From Isoetes taiwanensis (taxonomy: Eukaryota; Streptophyta; Lycopodiopsida; Isoetales; Isoetaceae): a DNA stretch of 64,000 nt. Positions 25,440-37,893 of this stretch are shown in pieces. The stretch's first letter is position 1; the number at the start of each line of letters is the position of its first letter. The DNA lies in the NCBI GenBank assembly GCA_021234155.1, contig JAJEKV010000017.1, forward strand, positions 6,640,992-6,704,991, given 5' to 3'. The notes under the pieces are model-generated. The model made no database searches, was not told the origin of the DNA, and saw only the letters and a list, made by a program, of their open reading frames with translations. A program made the translations under genes and the position numbers.

Positions 25440-27890
25440 ATCCTTTAGATTCTTGCGTCGTTCTGAACTATTATTTTTCTTTTTCTTTTTTCTGTTTTTC
25501 CTTTAGTGTATTCTTTGCTTCTGAGATATACAGTTATTTCCTAAATGTTTGCCAAATGTTAATCATCTTCAGACGTTTAAAATTTAGACGGGTAAAACAA
25601 GGGAACAACTTATCTTCACAGATTAAGTTGCTTTTGCCAACATAAAGTAGGCAACGCAGCAAAGAAATTACAACTGCAGTCTCTGAAATAAGGCAAAACC
25701 CAACTGATCCTGACTCACATTTGCATTTGCTGAAGATAGCAGAGCCACTCAAACCATGAGCACATCTTTTTCCAGCATTCATGAACTGTGCTACTGTGAT
25801 TTTGTTCAGTTCTCTGGTTTGTTACAAATAAGGATAACAAGCATCACAACAACGTTATATATACAAACCTGAAGCTTTTGCAGCTCTTACATCATACCAA
25901 CTGGGACCAAGTAGTAGGACCCTATATCAGAGGCATTGAAGATACAATCTCGCGTTCTAGAATCAAATTCATATTGCATTCATTGTCTTTGTCAAAAAGA
26001 TCAAATGGTCAAAAAGAGAGACTCAAAAGATCTTGCTTTTAGAATCTCATTGCCATTTAACACTCTTATCGCAAATGCTATACTGCTAAGTCATTAGGTG
26101 TTCTATGTACACGTATATATAGCTTGGCTTATAAGATATAAAGGACGAGTAGTAATACTTATACAGGGAGCAAAAAGACTTGCTTCTTTTCTGGATGTAG
26201 ACTTCACAGGAAAACGTTGGCAGCCTTGCTCTTCTAGAAAAATGCGAGACATAACTAAAGTAGAGCTTGAAATAGTTGAAGATGAAGTTTTACATTCAGT
26301 GCTAAGGACGATAATAATCATATGTCGTCATGGTATTTTCTTCTCCTCCCAATTGGTATGTTTCTTAATTGATCCACGATCATGGCTGCAAAGAGAAGAC
26401 ATGATGAAGATTTTAGCTAGAATGATCACACAACAAAAAGAGAAAAGAGTATTTTGTTACCTGCGTTCTATGGTATTCTACTTCATTGTCCACAAGGTGA
26501 GCCTGTGTCAACATGAGCCTCTGATGAATGCCCTTTCTTTGATCTCTATAGTTCAAAAAGAAAACTAAAAATTGGAACTAAACATGCACAGTCACGATGG
26601 CAGACGGAAACATTTTTGATGCAAAAAAGCTTTGCCTATGACCAGGAAAATTACATGGTCTAAAGGAAAAATATATTTTTACAAAACCATCGTGATGCTA
26701 AGAGAAGTACCACAGAGAAAAACATTTAGATAACTACAGTCAATCCATGCCCTATTCTTGAGCTTAAACTGAATTTATGAATGCAGCAGTATTGAGTTCA
26801 TTTTTCTTAAAGGGGCTTAAGGCTACATCAGCATGCAAAGGTATAGAAGATAATCCAATGATCCATTATGACATCCATATCCTTAGTTTAGAACCAAACG
26901 ATGATACATATTCTTCATGCATTTTAACACAGGGTGTCAGAATGGAAGCAAAAGTGCGATGAATTCGTCCAGCTTTTGCCATAGATGATAAATTCGTGAA
27001 GAAATGTCAACTACACATTCTCATAAAAACACAAACTTCATACCTGATGTCCAAGCTCTTAGAACATACAATCCCAATAGCAAACTTAAAAAATTATATC
27101 CTACAATATACCTGCGATAGTCAAAGCAACAAACTACATCATGGCATATTTAACAATGCCCGAGCACATACAACTTTTGACCTTCTAATCACCAGATGAG
27201 CTCAGGAACCAAGAAGGCAGTTTTTAGGCAACACGAAATACAAATCACGGATATTATGCTGGCTTTGAAGTCCTCTTTTGGTGAAGAACATGTATCTACA
27301 GGATTAACCAACATGCATTCTGAAACAGAAGACCATAAACCAAAAGAAAATCTAGTGATGTTTACAAAAAATCATTGATCTTATAGCAGAGGAAATCATC
27401 ATGGGTTGCATAGGCCAAACATCATGGTTGCAATAAAATCCCAGTTTTGGTAATGATATTACAGTAAGCTTAGTGGAATTAAACCACTCATACATACCAA
27501 ACACAGCCTATCGTCAACAATCATTTGCAGCTAGAATGTTATGCTTATTTAAACAATACCTGAATCATTTGCAACTAAATAAACAAAACTGGGACATCAC
27601 TAAACATGTGCATATCCAGTAACTACATACATACCAAAAGTAGCTTTCAGATATTACCTCTATGGCAAGAAGCCCCTTTGCTGCACACCTCTAAATACAA
27701 AAAAGAGATAACAATTTTCTTAGTGATTGTTACTAGCCTAAACAATTTGCTTAAATGAACACTTGCTTATCTGCCTCCGAACACCTTTATTGCAAGATCT
27801 AAACATCACATGCATGCAAGAACAGTGTCAAGAATGCATTTCCTTTTTAACCTAATCAGCTGCAGCTTTTCTTATGATTATCAGCGTATG
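25440..27890. other. AT-rich stretch without a supported gene
   Basis: A 156-aa open frame at 26098-26568 (+) and an 82-aa frame at 25534-25782 (-) have fairly complex translations but match nothing I know and lack clear splice partners. They are not called as genes. Confidence 0.4.
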
Positions 27891-27897
27891 AAATGCT

Positions 27898-28457
27898 TTA
27901 CTGCTCACCGCCTGCATCCACATCTGAATCATCACGGCACTGAAGCAAATAAAATGCAAACGGTCTGAAATTAAAGGAAAATGCCGGAAAAGTTTTATTG
28001 ATTCAAGTCTCCACATAGATATTCTTTCATGCAAAAGCCATTCTGATCCAGAGAGGGAAGGAAAGGGAAGAATAGCGTGTGCTTATACCATTCCGACAGG
28101 CCGCTCAAAAAATGGCCGCTGCAAGTCTTACCCTTCCACTCCAATCTGCCGAAAACAATACCTTAATGACAGGCCTAGAGGGGAAAAAAAATGCAAGGCC
28201 TGCATTTCCTCCCTCGTATTGGATCAATTGCTGTCTTCGGCTTGCAATTGCAGCACAGCATTGTGCATTCCTAAGGTTTTATTCTGAGGTATGGAGCTCG
28301 CATTTTGTGGAAATATTAAGTGAACGACTTACTTTGAAACCTCATGGTGGATGACAGAGAATCGGCCATGAAAACAAGATGCTGCATGCAGCCTCGAGCA
28401 AGGAGCACCGGTTCCCGGTTTCCAGAGTGCCTCTCCGGCAATAGCGACAACCACCAT
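27898..28457 (-). CDS. Candidate three-exon gene, 101-aa protein, possibly organelle-targeted
   Basis: Minus-strand exons 28457-28333, 28270-28132 and 27939-27898 join in frame through GT-AG introns (62 and 192 nt). Donors are AAA|GTAAGT and AGG|GTAAGA; acceptors are CCTTAG and TGCTTCAG. The protein begins MVVVAIAGEALWKPGTGAPC, continues through a segment rich in Ser, Ala, His and Arg with few acids, and ends CRDDSDVDAGGEQ at a TAA stop. The N-terminal composition resembles a plastid or mitochondrial transit peptide. No family was recognised and there are no membrane spans. The start is the first ATG after a TATTTAAG-like box (about 28520-28528). Good splice signals favour a gene; short length and lack of homology argue for caution. 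Confidence 0.4.
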
Positions 28458-28599
28458 TTTACAGGCTACGATGGGTTTTGAGCAGTCATTGGCATATTCT
28501 AGGTATATACTGGCATATACCTTAAATATGCCACAAACCCACCTCAACAAGGGCTTGCCCCCCTAGGGGCAACCCAAAAATAAAAATCTAACCAATTTC

Positions 28600-29235
28600 A
28601 ACGCATTAAATTTATAGTTAAGAAGCAAAGCAAAAAATCTACATTTAAGCTTGGACAAGACTGAGGAGCTTGGTATTGCCTCATGTGTTCCAATTTGGAC
28701 CGCACCGTCATACTCATAGCCTTTTGCCACGGTCTCTTATCTTCTCCTATGTCTCAATCTTTGACTATTTAGTATCTCTTTTTTTGCAAACGTCTAAGAA
28801 TACTCCATTATAAAACAAACCTAGCTAATATCCCGCATAGCCCTTCCTGATTCCTCTTTGGTCGGTAATATATAAACAACAATTGAAACATATACGAAGA
28901 TAAGGTATTCGGCAAACATGATTATTCAAAGAATATTCCTTGGCCCACCCCAAAAGCAAGGTTGCCCAAAGAGGCAACTCGCAAGTCTATATATTAGATT
29001 GGTCTCCCTCATTGCTCATAGTTCCCAAAGGGGATATTGATCTAACTATTATATATTTTAAGTGGAGATATTAGATCTGGTCAGCCTCGTCGCTCACAGT
29101 CCCCAATTATTTCTAAAGTCACCATGGACATATTTTAACAAGTGGCATGACATGTAATGACTCACAACTAGCGCGAGAATAGATGGCAACATAAGAAAAC
29201 CATATTGTTTTTGTCCTTTCACATTCGAAAAAAAA
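28600..29235 (+). repeat. Dispersed repeat, copy 2 (uninterrupted)
   Basis: It is collinear with the split copy at 23.69-25.13 kb, as described there. Its two flanks share a short phrase (AATCTMACCAATTT followed by CATTAAATTTA at about 28585-28615 and 29238-29265), which may mark its ends. Confidence 0.5.
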
Positions 29236-29265
29236 AAATCTCACCAATTTGAACCCATTAAATTT

Positions 29266-29392
29266 AGTTTAATCAGCCAGTCCTTTTAAGTAGGAAACCA
29301 GAAAGCTAATAGTTTAATTAGCTAGTCCTAATCAACATTCTAAATAGGAAACCAGAAAGCTAACAGTTTAATTAGCCAGTCCTAATCAACAC
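29266..29392. repeat. Short tandem repeat containing GGAAACCAGAAAGCTAA
   Basis: Three imperfect units begin AGTTTAATYAGCYAGTCC, and two keep GGAAACCAGAAAGCTAA. Period is about 54-60 bp. A related phrase (GAAACCGGGAAGCTA) occurs at about 29425. Confidence 0.6.
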
Positions 29393-30183
29393 AACTGCTT
29401 TAAACAACGATTCTTTTGTCAATATGAAACCGGGAAGCTACTACAGTGGACAAAAGGGGTGCCTTTTCACTTGAAGTGTATGGTTAGGTCCTAGGTATCA
29501 TCAAACATTGATGGCATAAAAGTTAGTCTAAGGTAAGTAAAGGCAATGGTCTTTTTTGGGTCCCAAAACGATGGATGTGTTTATGTTTGTAATTTACACA
29601 ACACAACCATATGTGGCGGCCATGAATAAAGAATATACATGCCATGCAACCACAATAATTCGACACAAGGGCATTTGGATCGTCCGGTCAAATGAACACA
29701 TGACTTTGGGCCCTCTCATGTGCCATCGCCATTGATTCGTGGAATCACCAAATCGAAACGGACTTTTCTTAGAAATCCCTCGCTTTCAATCCAATTCGAG
29801 GTGAAGAATCAAGCAATCATTAAATAAGCACGGTCCTATCCCACTTTTGTTAGAAAATTTTAGTGGATTTTCGTGATTTCGTCGTGGCTTCAAGCTTCCA
29901 CTCACCGGATCATCGGTTTGTTTTTAAAAGCGAGGCTTAAAACGCGGAATTGGAGGTGAAAATGGAGCTCGAATCGATTCTAAATCGACATACCTAATTT
30001 TGCTTTTTCCTAGCTAGCGGTTTTGGTTTTGTGTGATTTAGACCATTAGCTTACATTTTCGTTTTCGTGCTCTTCTTTGGTCCTTGCCGTAATACCGTAC
30101 TCTGCGGCATATGATGCACATTTTGTATCATTGATCCGGCCTAAATGTAGTCAGTTCACGTAATTAAGAAATGTCAAACCGGA

Positions 30184-33100
30184 ATGCAGCAGCTCGATGC
30201 GGCGTTGCCAAAGAAGGCAAGGGCCTCGTGCGAGGCGATGAACAATGGCGGCCATGAGACGCCGGAGATGGCAAGACAGGACCAAGCCTTGCAAGAGCCG
30301 AGCTCGGCACCGATGAGCGAAGAAGCAAAGCACATGACACACGATGCATCGCAAGCCCAACAACCCGAAAGACGCCAATCGGGTCACCGTCAATTCAACG
30401 CCGGCACGGGCAGACTGCATACCGGCCGCACTATCATCACGCTGCGCCGCCACTCCTGGCCGAGTGGGCCGCAGCTCACCGACGCCGAAGCCCGTGGGAG
30501 CGCGTAACGCATGGAGCCACAACCCCGTAGTTCGGCTCACAAAGAGCCGGGAGAGAATCTCACCCTAAGATACACACACGTATCCTTACGACGTTTCTGG
30601 TCCAGACTCGCTCAGGCACGACCAGCCGGTGTGGGTCCAACGCCCGTGCCACGCTCGAAGTCAGTGGTGTTCACTTGGTTATGATGCACGAAGTTCGAGA
30701 GGCCATATCAAGGACAGGCAAGTTATCAAGGGCACATCTCTATACTGAGGAGGCACGCGGGGAGGGAGTTCGCCAGGTCGGGATGCCCGCTAGCCACCAA
30801 ATGCGCTACCCCCCGCCGCCTCCGGCCTGATCCTCCGCAATCGCCCCTACAACTTGGCTCGCCTCCCCCTTTCGCCCAAATGTTGCCCCTCGCCTCGCTT
30901 ACGCTTGTCCGCCCCGCAACTCGATGCGCTCCCCACTGCTGGTCCATCCGTGACACACACTACACAAGCATCTCCGACCGCTCAATAGGAATTGTGCCTC
31001 CGGGTGGTGGTCTGGAACTGTCGGGGTTTCCCGTGGCAGAAGGGCGATAGCCTCAATTTAGTAGCTGTGGACATGGACCTCATCTTCCTCATGGAGACAT
31101 GGGAACACCCAGGCTATAGGCTGCCCGATCTGCCAGGATAGCAGCATTTTTTAGTGTTCAATGGTTGTACAGGGAGACGTGGGCACGGTGGGGTTGCCTG
31201 CTACTACCGGGTAGCCTTGGCACATTTGGTTTCCCTCCAGAAGACCGACAGGCATAACCGCTACTTGTGGATCCGAGTGCACCACCCTGGCGGAGATCCT
31301 CTCTTCTAGCTGCTTGCTACTTTCCCCATCTGAGAGAGTCCCTTCTATGACAGCCACCAGGAGGTGGGCCGGGATGGACCCGTATGTCGATCTATATGAT
31401 GACATACTGGCTGGCAAGAAAGCAAATGGGTAGAGTCATGCTCCTTAGAGACTTCAACGTGGGGACAGGGTGGGACAGGCCATGCGGCCGGACCCCCTCA
31501 TGGATGACATCTTGCATGATTCGCCCCGCGAGGCGGCTTGCACACGGCACTCGGATGACGGTCGGGTCACCCGCTTGGCAGAATAATTGCTCTCGGCGTG
31601 CGGTATCTTTAACCTGCTCATATGCAATGGCTGCCACAATGGCCATCTTCTCACGGATACACTTGCAGCAGGACAATCATGGCGGAACTAGTGTCGTGGA
31701 TTATGTCATAGTGGTTGCGCAGGATGTACACCTTGTCAGCCATTTTCACGTCGGCACGACGGACGGCCGGACGAGGAGGCCGACTTCGGATCACCTCCCA
31801 CTCTATGTGAAGCTGGCCACGGCGGTCGCTATGGCCCCTCGCAGGGCGATACCTTGCCGACCTCCGGTTGCGCTTTGGACTATGGCGGCAAAGGAGGGTT
31901 CCGACATGCTCGCGAAGCCCTCCGACGATTCTCGCGGGCCCACATGCTAGAGCAAACAAACCCAGCCGGCTGTTTGAGCTCCTCCAGAGCGAGGCGCAAC
32001 AGTGCTTTGGGGAGACCTTCCCCGCGCGGGAGATCGAGGCCGCAGAACCTTCCTGCGTAACAAATGGTTTGATGTTGAGTGTAAGGAACGCAAACGCGCA
32101 CTCCGTCTCATCGTGGATCAGGACACGCGAGCTCAGGCCACCAGCCATTACCGGGCCTTCCTCAAGGAAACAAAGACAAGGTACCTGGCAAGGCACCAAG
32201 GAGAAATGTTCGGCCTACTGGACGCCCACCGAGAACTTTCGGCTCAGGGGTACCAGCAGGCCGCCACACGGCCACGGGGAATATCATGGCGGTGCAATGG
32301 GGGCAAGCACTGCGACTTTATGATTCCGGGAACACTAACAGATGTGCCCCTCAAGAACATGGCCCACCGCGGTGATCACGAAGAAGATGTCGAAGAGGGT
32401 CGCGTCACCGGGCTAATGGGAAGGCGGCCGGACTTGGGCGACCAAGCCGGTTGCTCAAGTGGGCGGGGACAGCCCATGGTGCCCGTCCCCTGCTGCTTTG
32501 TTCAGCAGGCCTTTGCAAGAGGGTTTTCCTCGGTCATGGACCCTGGCGGGGTTGTTCCGATCTACAAGGCGAGGGGACCCACCTTGTCCCCAATTACGAA
32601 CCATCATGGTCATTTCGGTGTTTGCCAAAGGCATTACCGCGGGCATTCTCGAGCGCCAGATAACGGATGGGCGCGGCGTGAAGTCGGGGCACTTACCGGG
32701 CGGGCTTCCGACCCCGACATTCGACCATTGATGACATCTTCACACTCGGGGCCTCGGGTCGGGGCTGCGAGGAACCGTCGGGGGACTCATCGGGCTTTTT
32801 TGTGGACTTTGCAAAGCTTTCAACAACGGTACCGGGAAAAGTTGTGGGCTTAGATTGCACCATCCGGGGCTCCCTATGGATCTGCGAACGCAAAGTCTGT
32901 ACGAGGACTGCTGAGAGTCGCACAGGCCGCATGCAAGGAAGGGACAGGTCATTTGCCGGTAGCATTGGAGTTAGGCAAGGTTGTCCTCTCTCACCCACAC
33001 TCTTTGGACTTTACATTGACCGGTTGGAAGCGACTTGCTGCCAATGGGGGTACGATATCTGACTCTTGCACTGTGTCATTCGGCAACTCATCTATGCGGA

Positions 33101-34453
33101 TGATGTGGACCTCTTGGCCCATACACCGAGGGCATGCGGGCACACCTAGATGCCCCGGACACATGCGCGGGCGACCGGACATGCGTATCAACCGGCCAAG
33201 ACTAAGGTGGTCCCTCATATCCTCCTCCGTCATCCGGCACCTCCGGCTCACTTATCGAGGCGGATGGTAGAGGTCACACCCCGGCTACAAGGTACGGGGT
33301 GGAATTTCCGATCCTCAATGTATTGGGATGCATCCATTAAGCCGGGTGGCCCGAGGTTGGAAGGCGTATGCATAATGCAAAACAATAGTCGCAGGGGTAG
33401 ATTTGTATATGATCGGGGCCACTAGTCACATTTGTTCCCGAACCTGGTGGGCAGTTCTTACGTATGGGGTGAGGTGTGGGACCCGGTGGTGTCTTTGGCG
33501 ACTTGGAACGACTTAGAGCAGGTCGAGAAGGCATTTTTGACGGGCACTAGCGGTCAAGCCCTCGCCCATATCGGATCTTGTTGCGGGAGCGGGATTCATG
33601 CCCCCCTGCGGCATGATGCCCTCGATAGACACATTGTTTATTTCGGAAGGTGGCCGGCATGGGCTTACACTTGGCTCCCGCGACTTGGCTTACGTTGTGG
33701 CGATGAGCCCGCAATGACTCAGGGCTTGTTGGAAGGACAAGAGAGCCAGTGGCTAGCTGAACGTAGAGCGACATAGGTGCATCCAGGTGCACAGGACGCA
33801 CGGGATAGGCGAGGAGGTACTTGGACTCTCTTTTTCTGGGGAAGTTACGGGACCACCATGCTCGGAACAGTAAAGATAGCACACTACAAACGGCACATAA
33901 ACCCTACCCCGGTTCGAGGCCCGCGGCTCTACCGTTCTCGGTTGCCCATGAAGAAGCGGGATCATCAGCGTCCATTCGAACGAGGGCCCACCATCTTCGG
34001 CTTGAGACGAGTCAGTGGGTTGGAGAGCCGCACCAGGAAAGGCTTTGTCAGTGTTGCCCGCTGGGGGTTGTTGAGGATGAGAGCCATGCCTTCCAGAGCT
34101 GTCCAGCCTATAGTCAGATTCGGGCTCGCTACATTCTCTTGGTGCGACCTGGTCTGCCCCTGCACGAGCTACTCAGTACGCCATCAGTTCGATCCCTTGG
34201 CTCCTACCTCCAGGAGGTTTTGGATCTGCGGACTCACCTCTGCCCCCGGGCGCCTATCTGAGGTGCTGGGAATTGATGTGTATATGTATATTTGTACAGC
34301 TGCCAGCAGGCTTGTTGCTGCGATGGTTTTTCCCTCCTAAGGGGGGGTTTTTTAATCCGGGTAGCAACGGGCTTGCTGCACCCGTGTAATTTGGGTCCCA
34401 TAGGATGATTGGCCTCCGCGGACGATAAAAGAACCTCCCTTCCTTCCTTCCTA
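30184..34453 (+). mobile_element. Long GC-rich LINE retrotransposon with endonuclease and reverse transcriptase, degenerate
   Basis: Composition rises in GC at 30184 and falls at about 34400. Plus-strand motifs appear in the order of an APE-type LINE. Endonuclease: VVWNCRG (31006-31026), FLMETW (~31090), GGVACYY (~31190), DFNVGTG (~31450), SVVDYVI (~31695) and TSDHLPLY (~31788). Reverse transcriptase: PIYKARG (~32562), GVRQGCPLSPTLFGLYIDRL (~32965-33025) and YADD (33093-33104). A C-terminal Cys/His segment follows (QCCP...EDESHAFQSC, ~34050-34110). These domains cut target DNA and copy the element's RNA in the nucleus. The reading frame shifts repeatedly with internal stops, so the copy is dead. 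The 3' end is CCTCCGCGGACGATAAAAG plus a TTCC-repeat tail. A Gln/Arg-rich frame at 30184-30507 may be an ORF1 remnant; that is a guess. Confidence 0.85.
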
Positions 34454-34680
34454 ATGTCATATTTAATTGTTTTTGTGTGTTTTGAATGCTATTTTATTTT
34501 ATTATATTCTCTTTTTCTTCGCTATATGTTTGTCTCTCTGTTTACATTCCGCAGACGTTAAAAATGCATCTACCTACCTATTCTCCTTCCATCTCTTCAT
34601 CTTGTTATGCTCTTTTGATTGAATTCCATAGGCTTGTTGGTCTTCGTGGATGATAAAAATCCATTCATTCATTTATTCTA
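34454..34680 (+). mobile_element. Two further LINE 3' ends stacked behind the large LINE
   Basis: TTCCGCAGACGTTAAAAATG at about 34546 is followed by a CTAC-rich tail, and CTTCGTGGATGATAAAAATC at 34643 by an ATTC-repeat tail. Both keep the end motif of other LINE copies in this window with different tails. Neither has coding sequence. Confidence 0.55.
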
Positions 34681-34735
34681 TGCTCTCTCTCCTCCCTCCC
34701 CCCCCATCTCTCTCTCTGGTCGGCCACATGCTTAA

Positions 34736-34776
34736 AATTTTTTGTCTCTCGTCGTATACGGCGAGAGACAAAAATT
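34736..34776. repeat. Near-perfect palindrome around GTATAC
   Basis: The arms TTTTTGTCTCTCGTCG and CGGCGAGAGACAAAAA pair over 16 bp with one wobble or mismatch around a GTATAC centre. It lies between the LINE tails and the Harbinger transposase and may be a transposon end; no partner copy was seen. Confidence 0.6.
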
Positions 34777-35042
34777 ACACAGTATAGCTTGAGAGAAGAT
34801 CAGAGATGAGCTTCCCTTGAGTCCTAACAGTGGCCGTTTCGAGCAATTTTTGACCTCCTCCCTAGAATTTTCCCCTCCATTTCGATTCCGGCTGACCATC
34901 CCATATGGGATAATTCGTTCTTCAACCATTCTTCAAATTTGAAGATATGGGATATTTCGAGTTCTGTCATGCAGGCTTCCTGCGTCCCATTTCAGGCTGA
35001 TTTCTATAAGAAATCCCAAGAAGTCATCACCGACATTCAAGC

Positions 35043-35637
35043 ATGGATTCGCTCATTTTAGGTATGATTGCAATGCTTCTTAGGGCTATTGTGCTAGGTT
35101 TAGCAATGCAGAAATTCTGCTCGGACCTGATCCAAGAAAACGAGCTCGAGGATCCTATGGCAATAGTGGATGAAGAAGATTCTTTGGAAGACAACACTAG
35201 TTTTCCATGTGCATCTTCCATCTTACTCCTGGCTGCAACATCTCAATTAAGAAGACCACCAAGAAGATTCTGGGTATGTCCTAGACAAGCCACTCAATGG
35301 GATAACATTGACAATCATGCCTGGAATTGCCTTCCATCATTCGAAGATGATATGTGGCATCAGTTTTACAGAATGAAGAGAGGATCATTTGAGAAACTGG
35401 TTGGCCTTATTAAGGTACTCTATTTTCTTGCTCATGGTGAGATTCCATTGCATGTTGGTCAAAGGTTTTACGTTGGAAAAGCCACAGTCCAAAAATATAC
35501 CGAGAAGGTGACTTTAGTTTTAGTACCCAAGGCCATGCTTTACAAGGAATTCTTTGCCTTACCCTCGGGCTAGAGACTCCATGATATCATGAAGGAATTT
35601 GAAGATGCCACATGTTTGCCTAGTATTTTTGGTGTTG
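35043..35637 (+). pseudogene. PIF/Harbinger transposase, N-terminal half
   Basis: The frame includes FEDDMWHQFYRMKRGSFEKL, PLHVGQRFYVGKATVQKYTE and, after one in-frame TAG (35571-35573), LHDIMKEFEDATCLPSIFGV. These are the helix-turn-helix-like and early catalytic regions of Harbinger (DDE_Tnp_4) transposases, which cut and paste elements at TTA sites. The frame stops at an LTR element inserted at 35638 and resumes at 37894 after one TGTTG duplication. The residue expected to be the first catalytic Asp (family motif GAIDGSHI) appears across the junction as Tyr in VVYSSHI, so the enzyme was probably inactive even before the insertion. Confidence 0.75.
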
Positions 35638-36184
35638 TGATATGAGCTACACCAATAGCTCAAAATGATCCGGCTCTAGTTCACCAAAACCAGAGGAAGA
35701 TCCACAATTCAAAGCGATTAATGGCAGTTCTCCACTCAACTGGGCCAACTGGTGTAAAGATCTGGCAGATCAATGGCAAAGTAGAAGGTTATGGCAATCT
35801 TCAAGGTAAGGTTCTAGATTATCAGCAAAAGGGATTCGGCTGGCTTATGGATAGAGCTGTTGAAGAAGATGATCCAGTTGCTGAATGGCGGCCGTTGGTG
35901 TTCCCTCAGAAGATTCGATGCATGCCTCTATATAAATCCGATGCTGGCATCTTTCGAAAAAGGCTCGCTTCCCGTTCCCTATTTCGGCTCTTCCTATTTT
36001 AAACGCCTTATAGAGCTTAGCCATTAAATAATATCTTACATGATATTATTGAGCTTATACTAACATTAGATATTATTATTGCCAATTTACTGCCTGCCTA
36101 TTAAATCGCCAATCTCACACACCCATGCTAGTCCACCAAGACCAACGTTCAAGGCTACTCCCCCGAGCTATCATATCCATATCA
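35638..36184 (-). repeat. 3' LTR of the inserted element
   Basis: 547 bp, starting TG and ending CA. It differs from the 5' LTR by scattered substitutions and a few short indels, so the insertion is not very recent. Confidence 0.9.
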
Positions 36185-37340
36185 ATTCCTCCCTTTCTGA
36201 AGGCAACTGACCTCAGTTGTGTCCATAAACAAATTAAGCACCAACTTAATTTATCCAATTGAGCACTAACTCAATACATTTTAAGTTCAAGTTTAAGGTA
36301 ATGATCTCACAAATAGCACCAACTATTCATGACGACCACTTTTGTTGAGGCTAAAGATTAAGATAAAGATTCAGGGAATATTTGATTATTCTTTGAGATA
36401 TATTAGCAAAGCTTAAGTTCTAGTAGATAAAATTTAAGTTTTAAGATAAAGGCAAGATTAAGAAAAGATCAAGGGTTCCGTTGAAGCATCGACTCCAACC
36501 AGTAGCACCAACTACTGCTCAAAACTCTAGACACCAATCAGAATTTCAATGTCATCCATTAACACTTACACTTATGGCACCAACCATTGTGCAACTATTA
36601 ATGGCATGATCATTCATTAGAAGGAAGCAACACAATCATAAAATAGATTTACAATTTCTCTAAGGGCACGAATCCCTTAAAATCTTTTAACAGATTTTAA
36701 AGTCACCTCTACTTTTAAACTACAATTACTTACAAACAGATATTCAAAATTAAGATGTCTTACTGAAGCAATGGACTGCACTTTTACATTGTTTAGAATT
36801 CGCTTAGTTTGGAATAGTTCAAGATTTGTCAAGGATAAATAGTTCAGATATAGATTAATCCGTCCACCATAGATACGCCCTCCGTAGATGCAGGAAAAGT
36901 TTCAACGGAGATCCATCCTGGCCAAGGAGATGGGTTAGGATTGATTGGAAGGAGATCCATTTTGGCAAATGAAATGGATTGATAAGGAAGATTAGGCTCA
37001 ATTCCCTCTGCTTCTTCCACGTCACCAATCACCTGCACCTGCACCTATATGTTTCCTACAACAAACAATTTTATTGCACCGATATTCAAAGATTGAGTGA
37101 TATGGGTAGAATCAAATTGTGAAAGAATAATTCAAGGACAGATTTTAAATTCATAGAAAGAAGATCATTTAGATTCTCAAAGAAGAAGGAATTCTATTCC
37201 AGTTTGCAAGCACTAGCACCTACTAGATGACTTACAAACATCGAGAATAGCCAGAATAAGGTTCTCTATTCATGTTTGCAATCTCCAGCACCAACCGGAA
37301 GTCTTTGCAAACTTTAGGAATAGCTGGCTCTGATACCAAT

Positions 37341-37893
37341 TGATATGAGCTACACCAATAGCTCAAAATGATCCGGCTCTAGTTCATCAAAACTAGAGGA
37401 AGATTCACAATTCAAAGCGATTAATGGCAGTTCTCCACCCAACCGGGCCAACCGGTGTAAAGATCTGGCAGATCAATGGCAAAGCCGAAGGTTATGGAAA
37501 TCTTCAAGGTAAGGTTCTAGATTATCAGCAAAAGGGATTCGGCTGGCTTATGGACGGAGCTGTTGAAGAAGATGATCCGGTTGTTGAATGGCGGCCGTTG
37601 GTGTTCCCTCAGAAGATTCGATGCAGGCCTCTATATAAATCCGATGCTGGCACCTTTTGAAAAAGGCTCGCTTTCCTTTCCCTATTTCGGCTCTTCCTAT
37701 TTTAAATGCCTTATAGAGCTTAGCCATTAAATAATATCTTACATGATATTATTGAGCTTATACTAACATTAGATATCATTGCCAATTTACTGCCTTGCCT
37801 TGCCATTAAATCGCCAATCTCACACACCCATGCTAATCCACCAAGACCAACATTCAAGGCCACTCCCCCGACCGAGCTACCATATCCATATCA
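37341..37893 (-). repeat. 5' LTR of the inserted element
   Basis: 553 bp, adjacent to the initiator-Met primer site, which identifies it as the 5' LTR in minus orientation. Confidence 0.9.

Larger units (their letters stand above)
35638..37893 (-). mobile_element. Non-autonomous LTR retrotransposon (TRIM/LARD type) inserted in the transposase
   Basis: Direct terminal repeats 35638-36184 and 37341-37893 begin TGATATGAGC and end CATATCCATATCA. The target duplication TGTTG is at 35633-35637 and 37894-37898. A primer site TGGTATCAGAGC, matching the 3' end of initiator tRNA-Met, lies on the minus strand at 37338-37327, two bases inside the right LTR. A polypurine tract (AGAAAGGGAGGAAT on the minus strand, 36198-36185) abuts the left LTR. 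The orientation is therefore minus. The 1.16-kb interior codes for no gag or pol; its longest frame is 66 aa. It would depend on enzymes from another element. Confidence 0.93.

Noticed and set aside
26098-26568. 156-aa plus-strand frame as a gene
   Set aside because: No domain, no supporting promoter or splice context, and an AT-rich region where such frames occur by chance.
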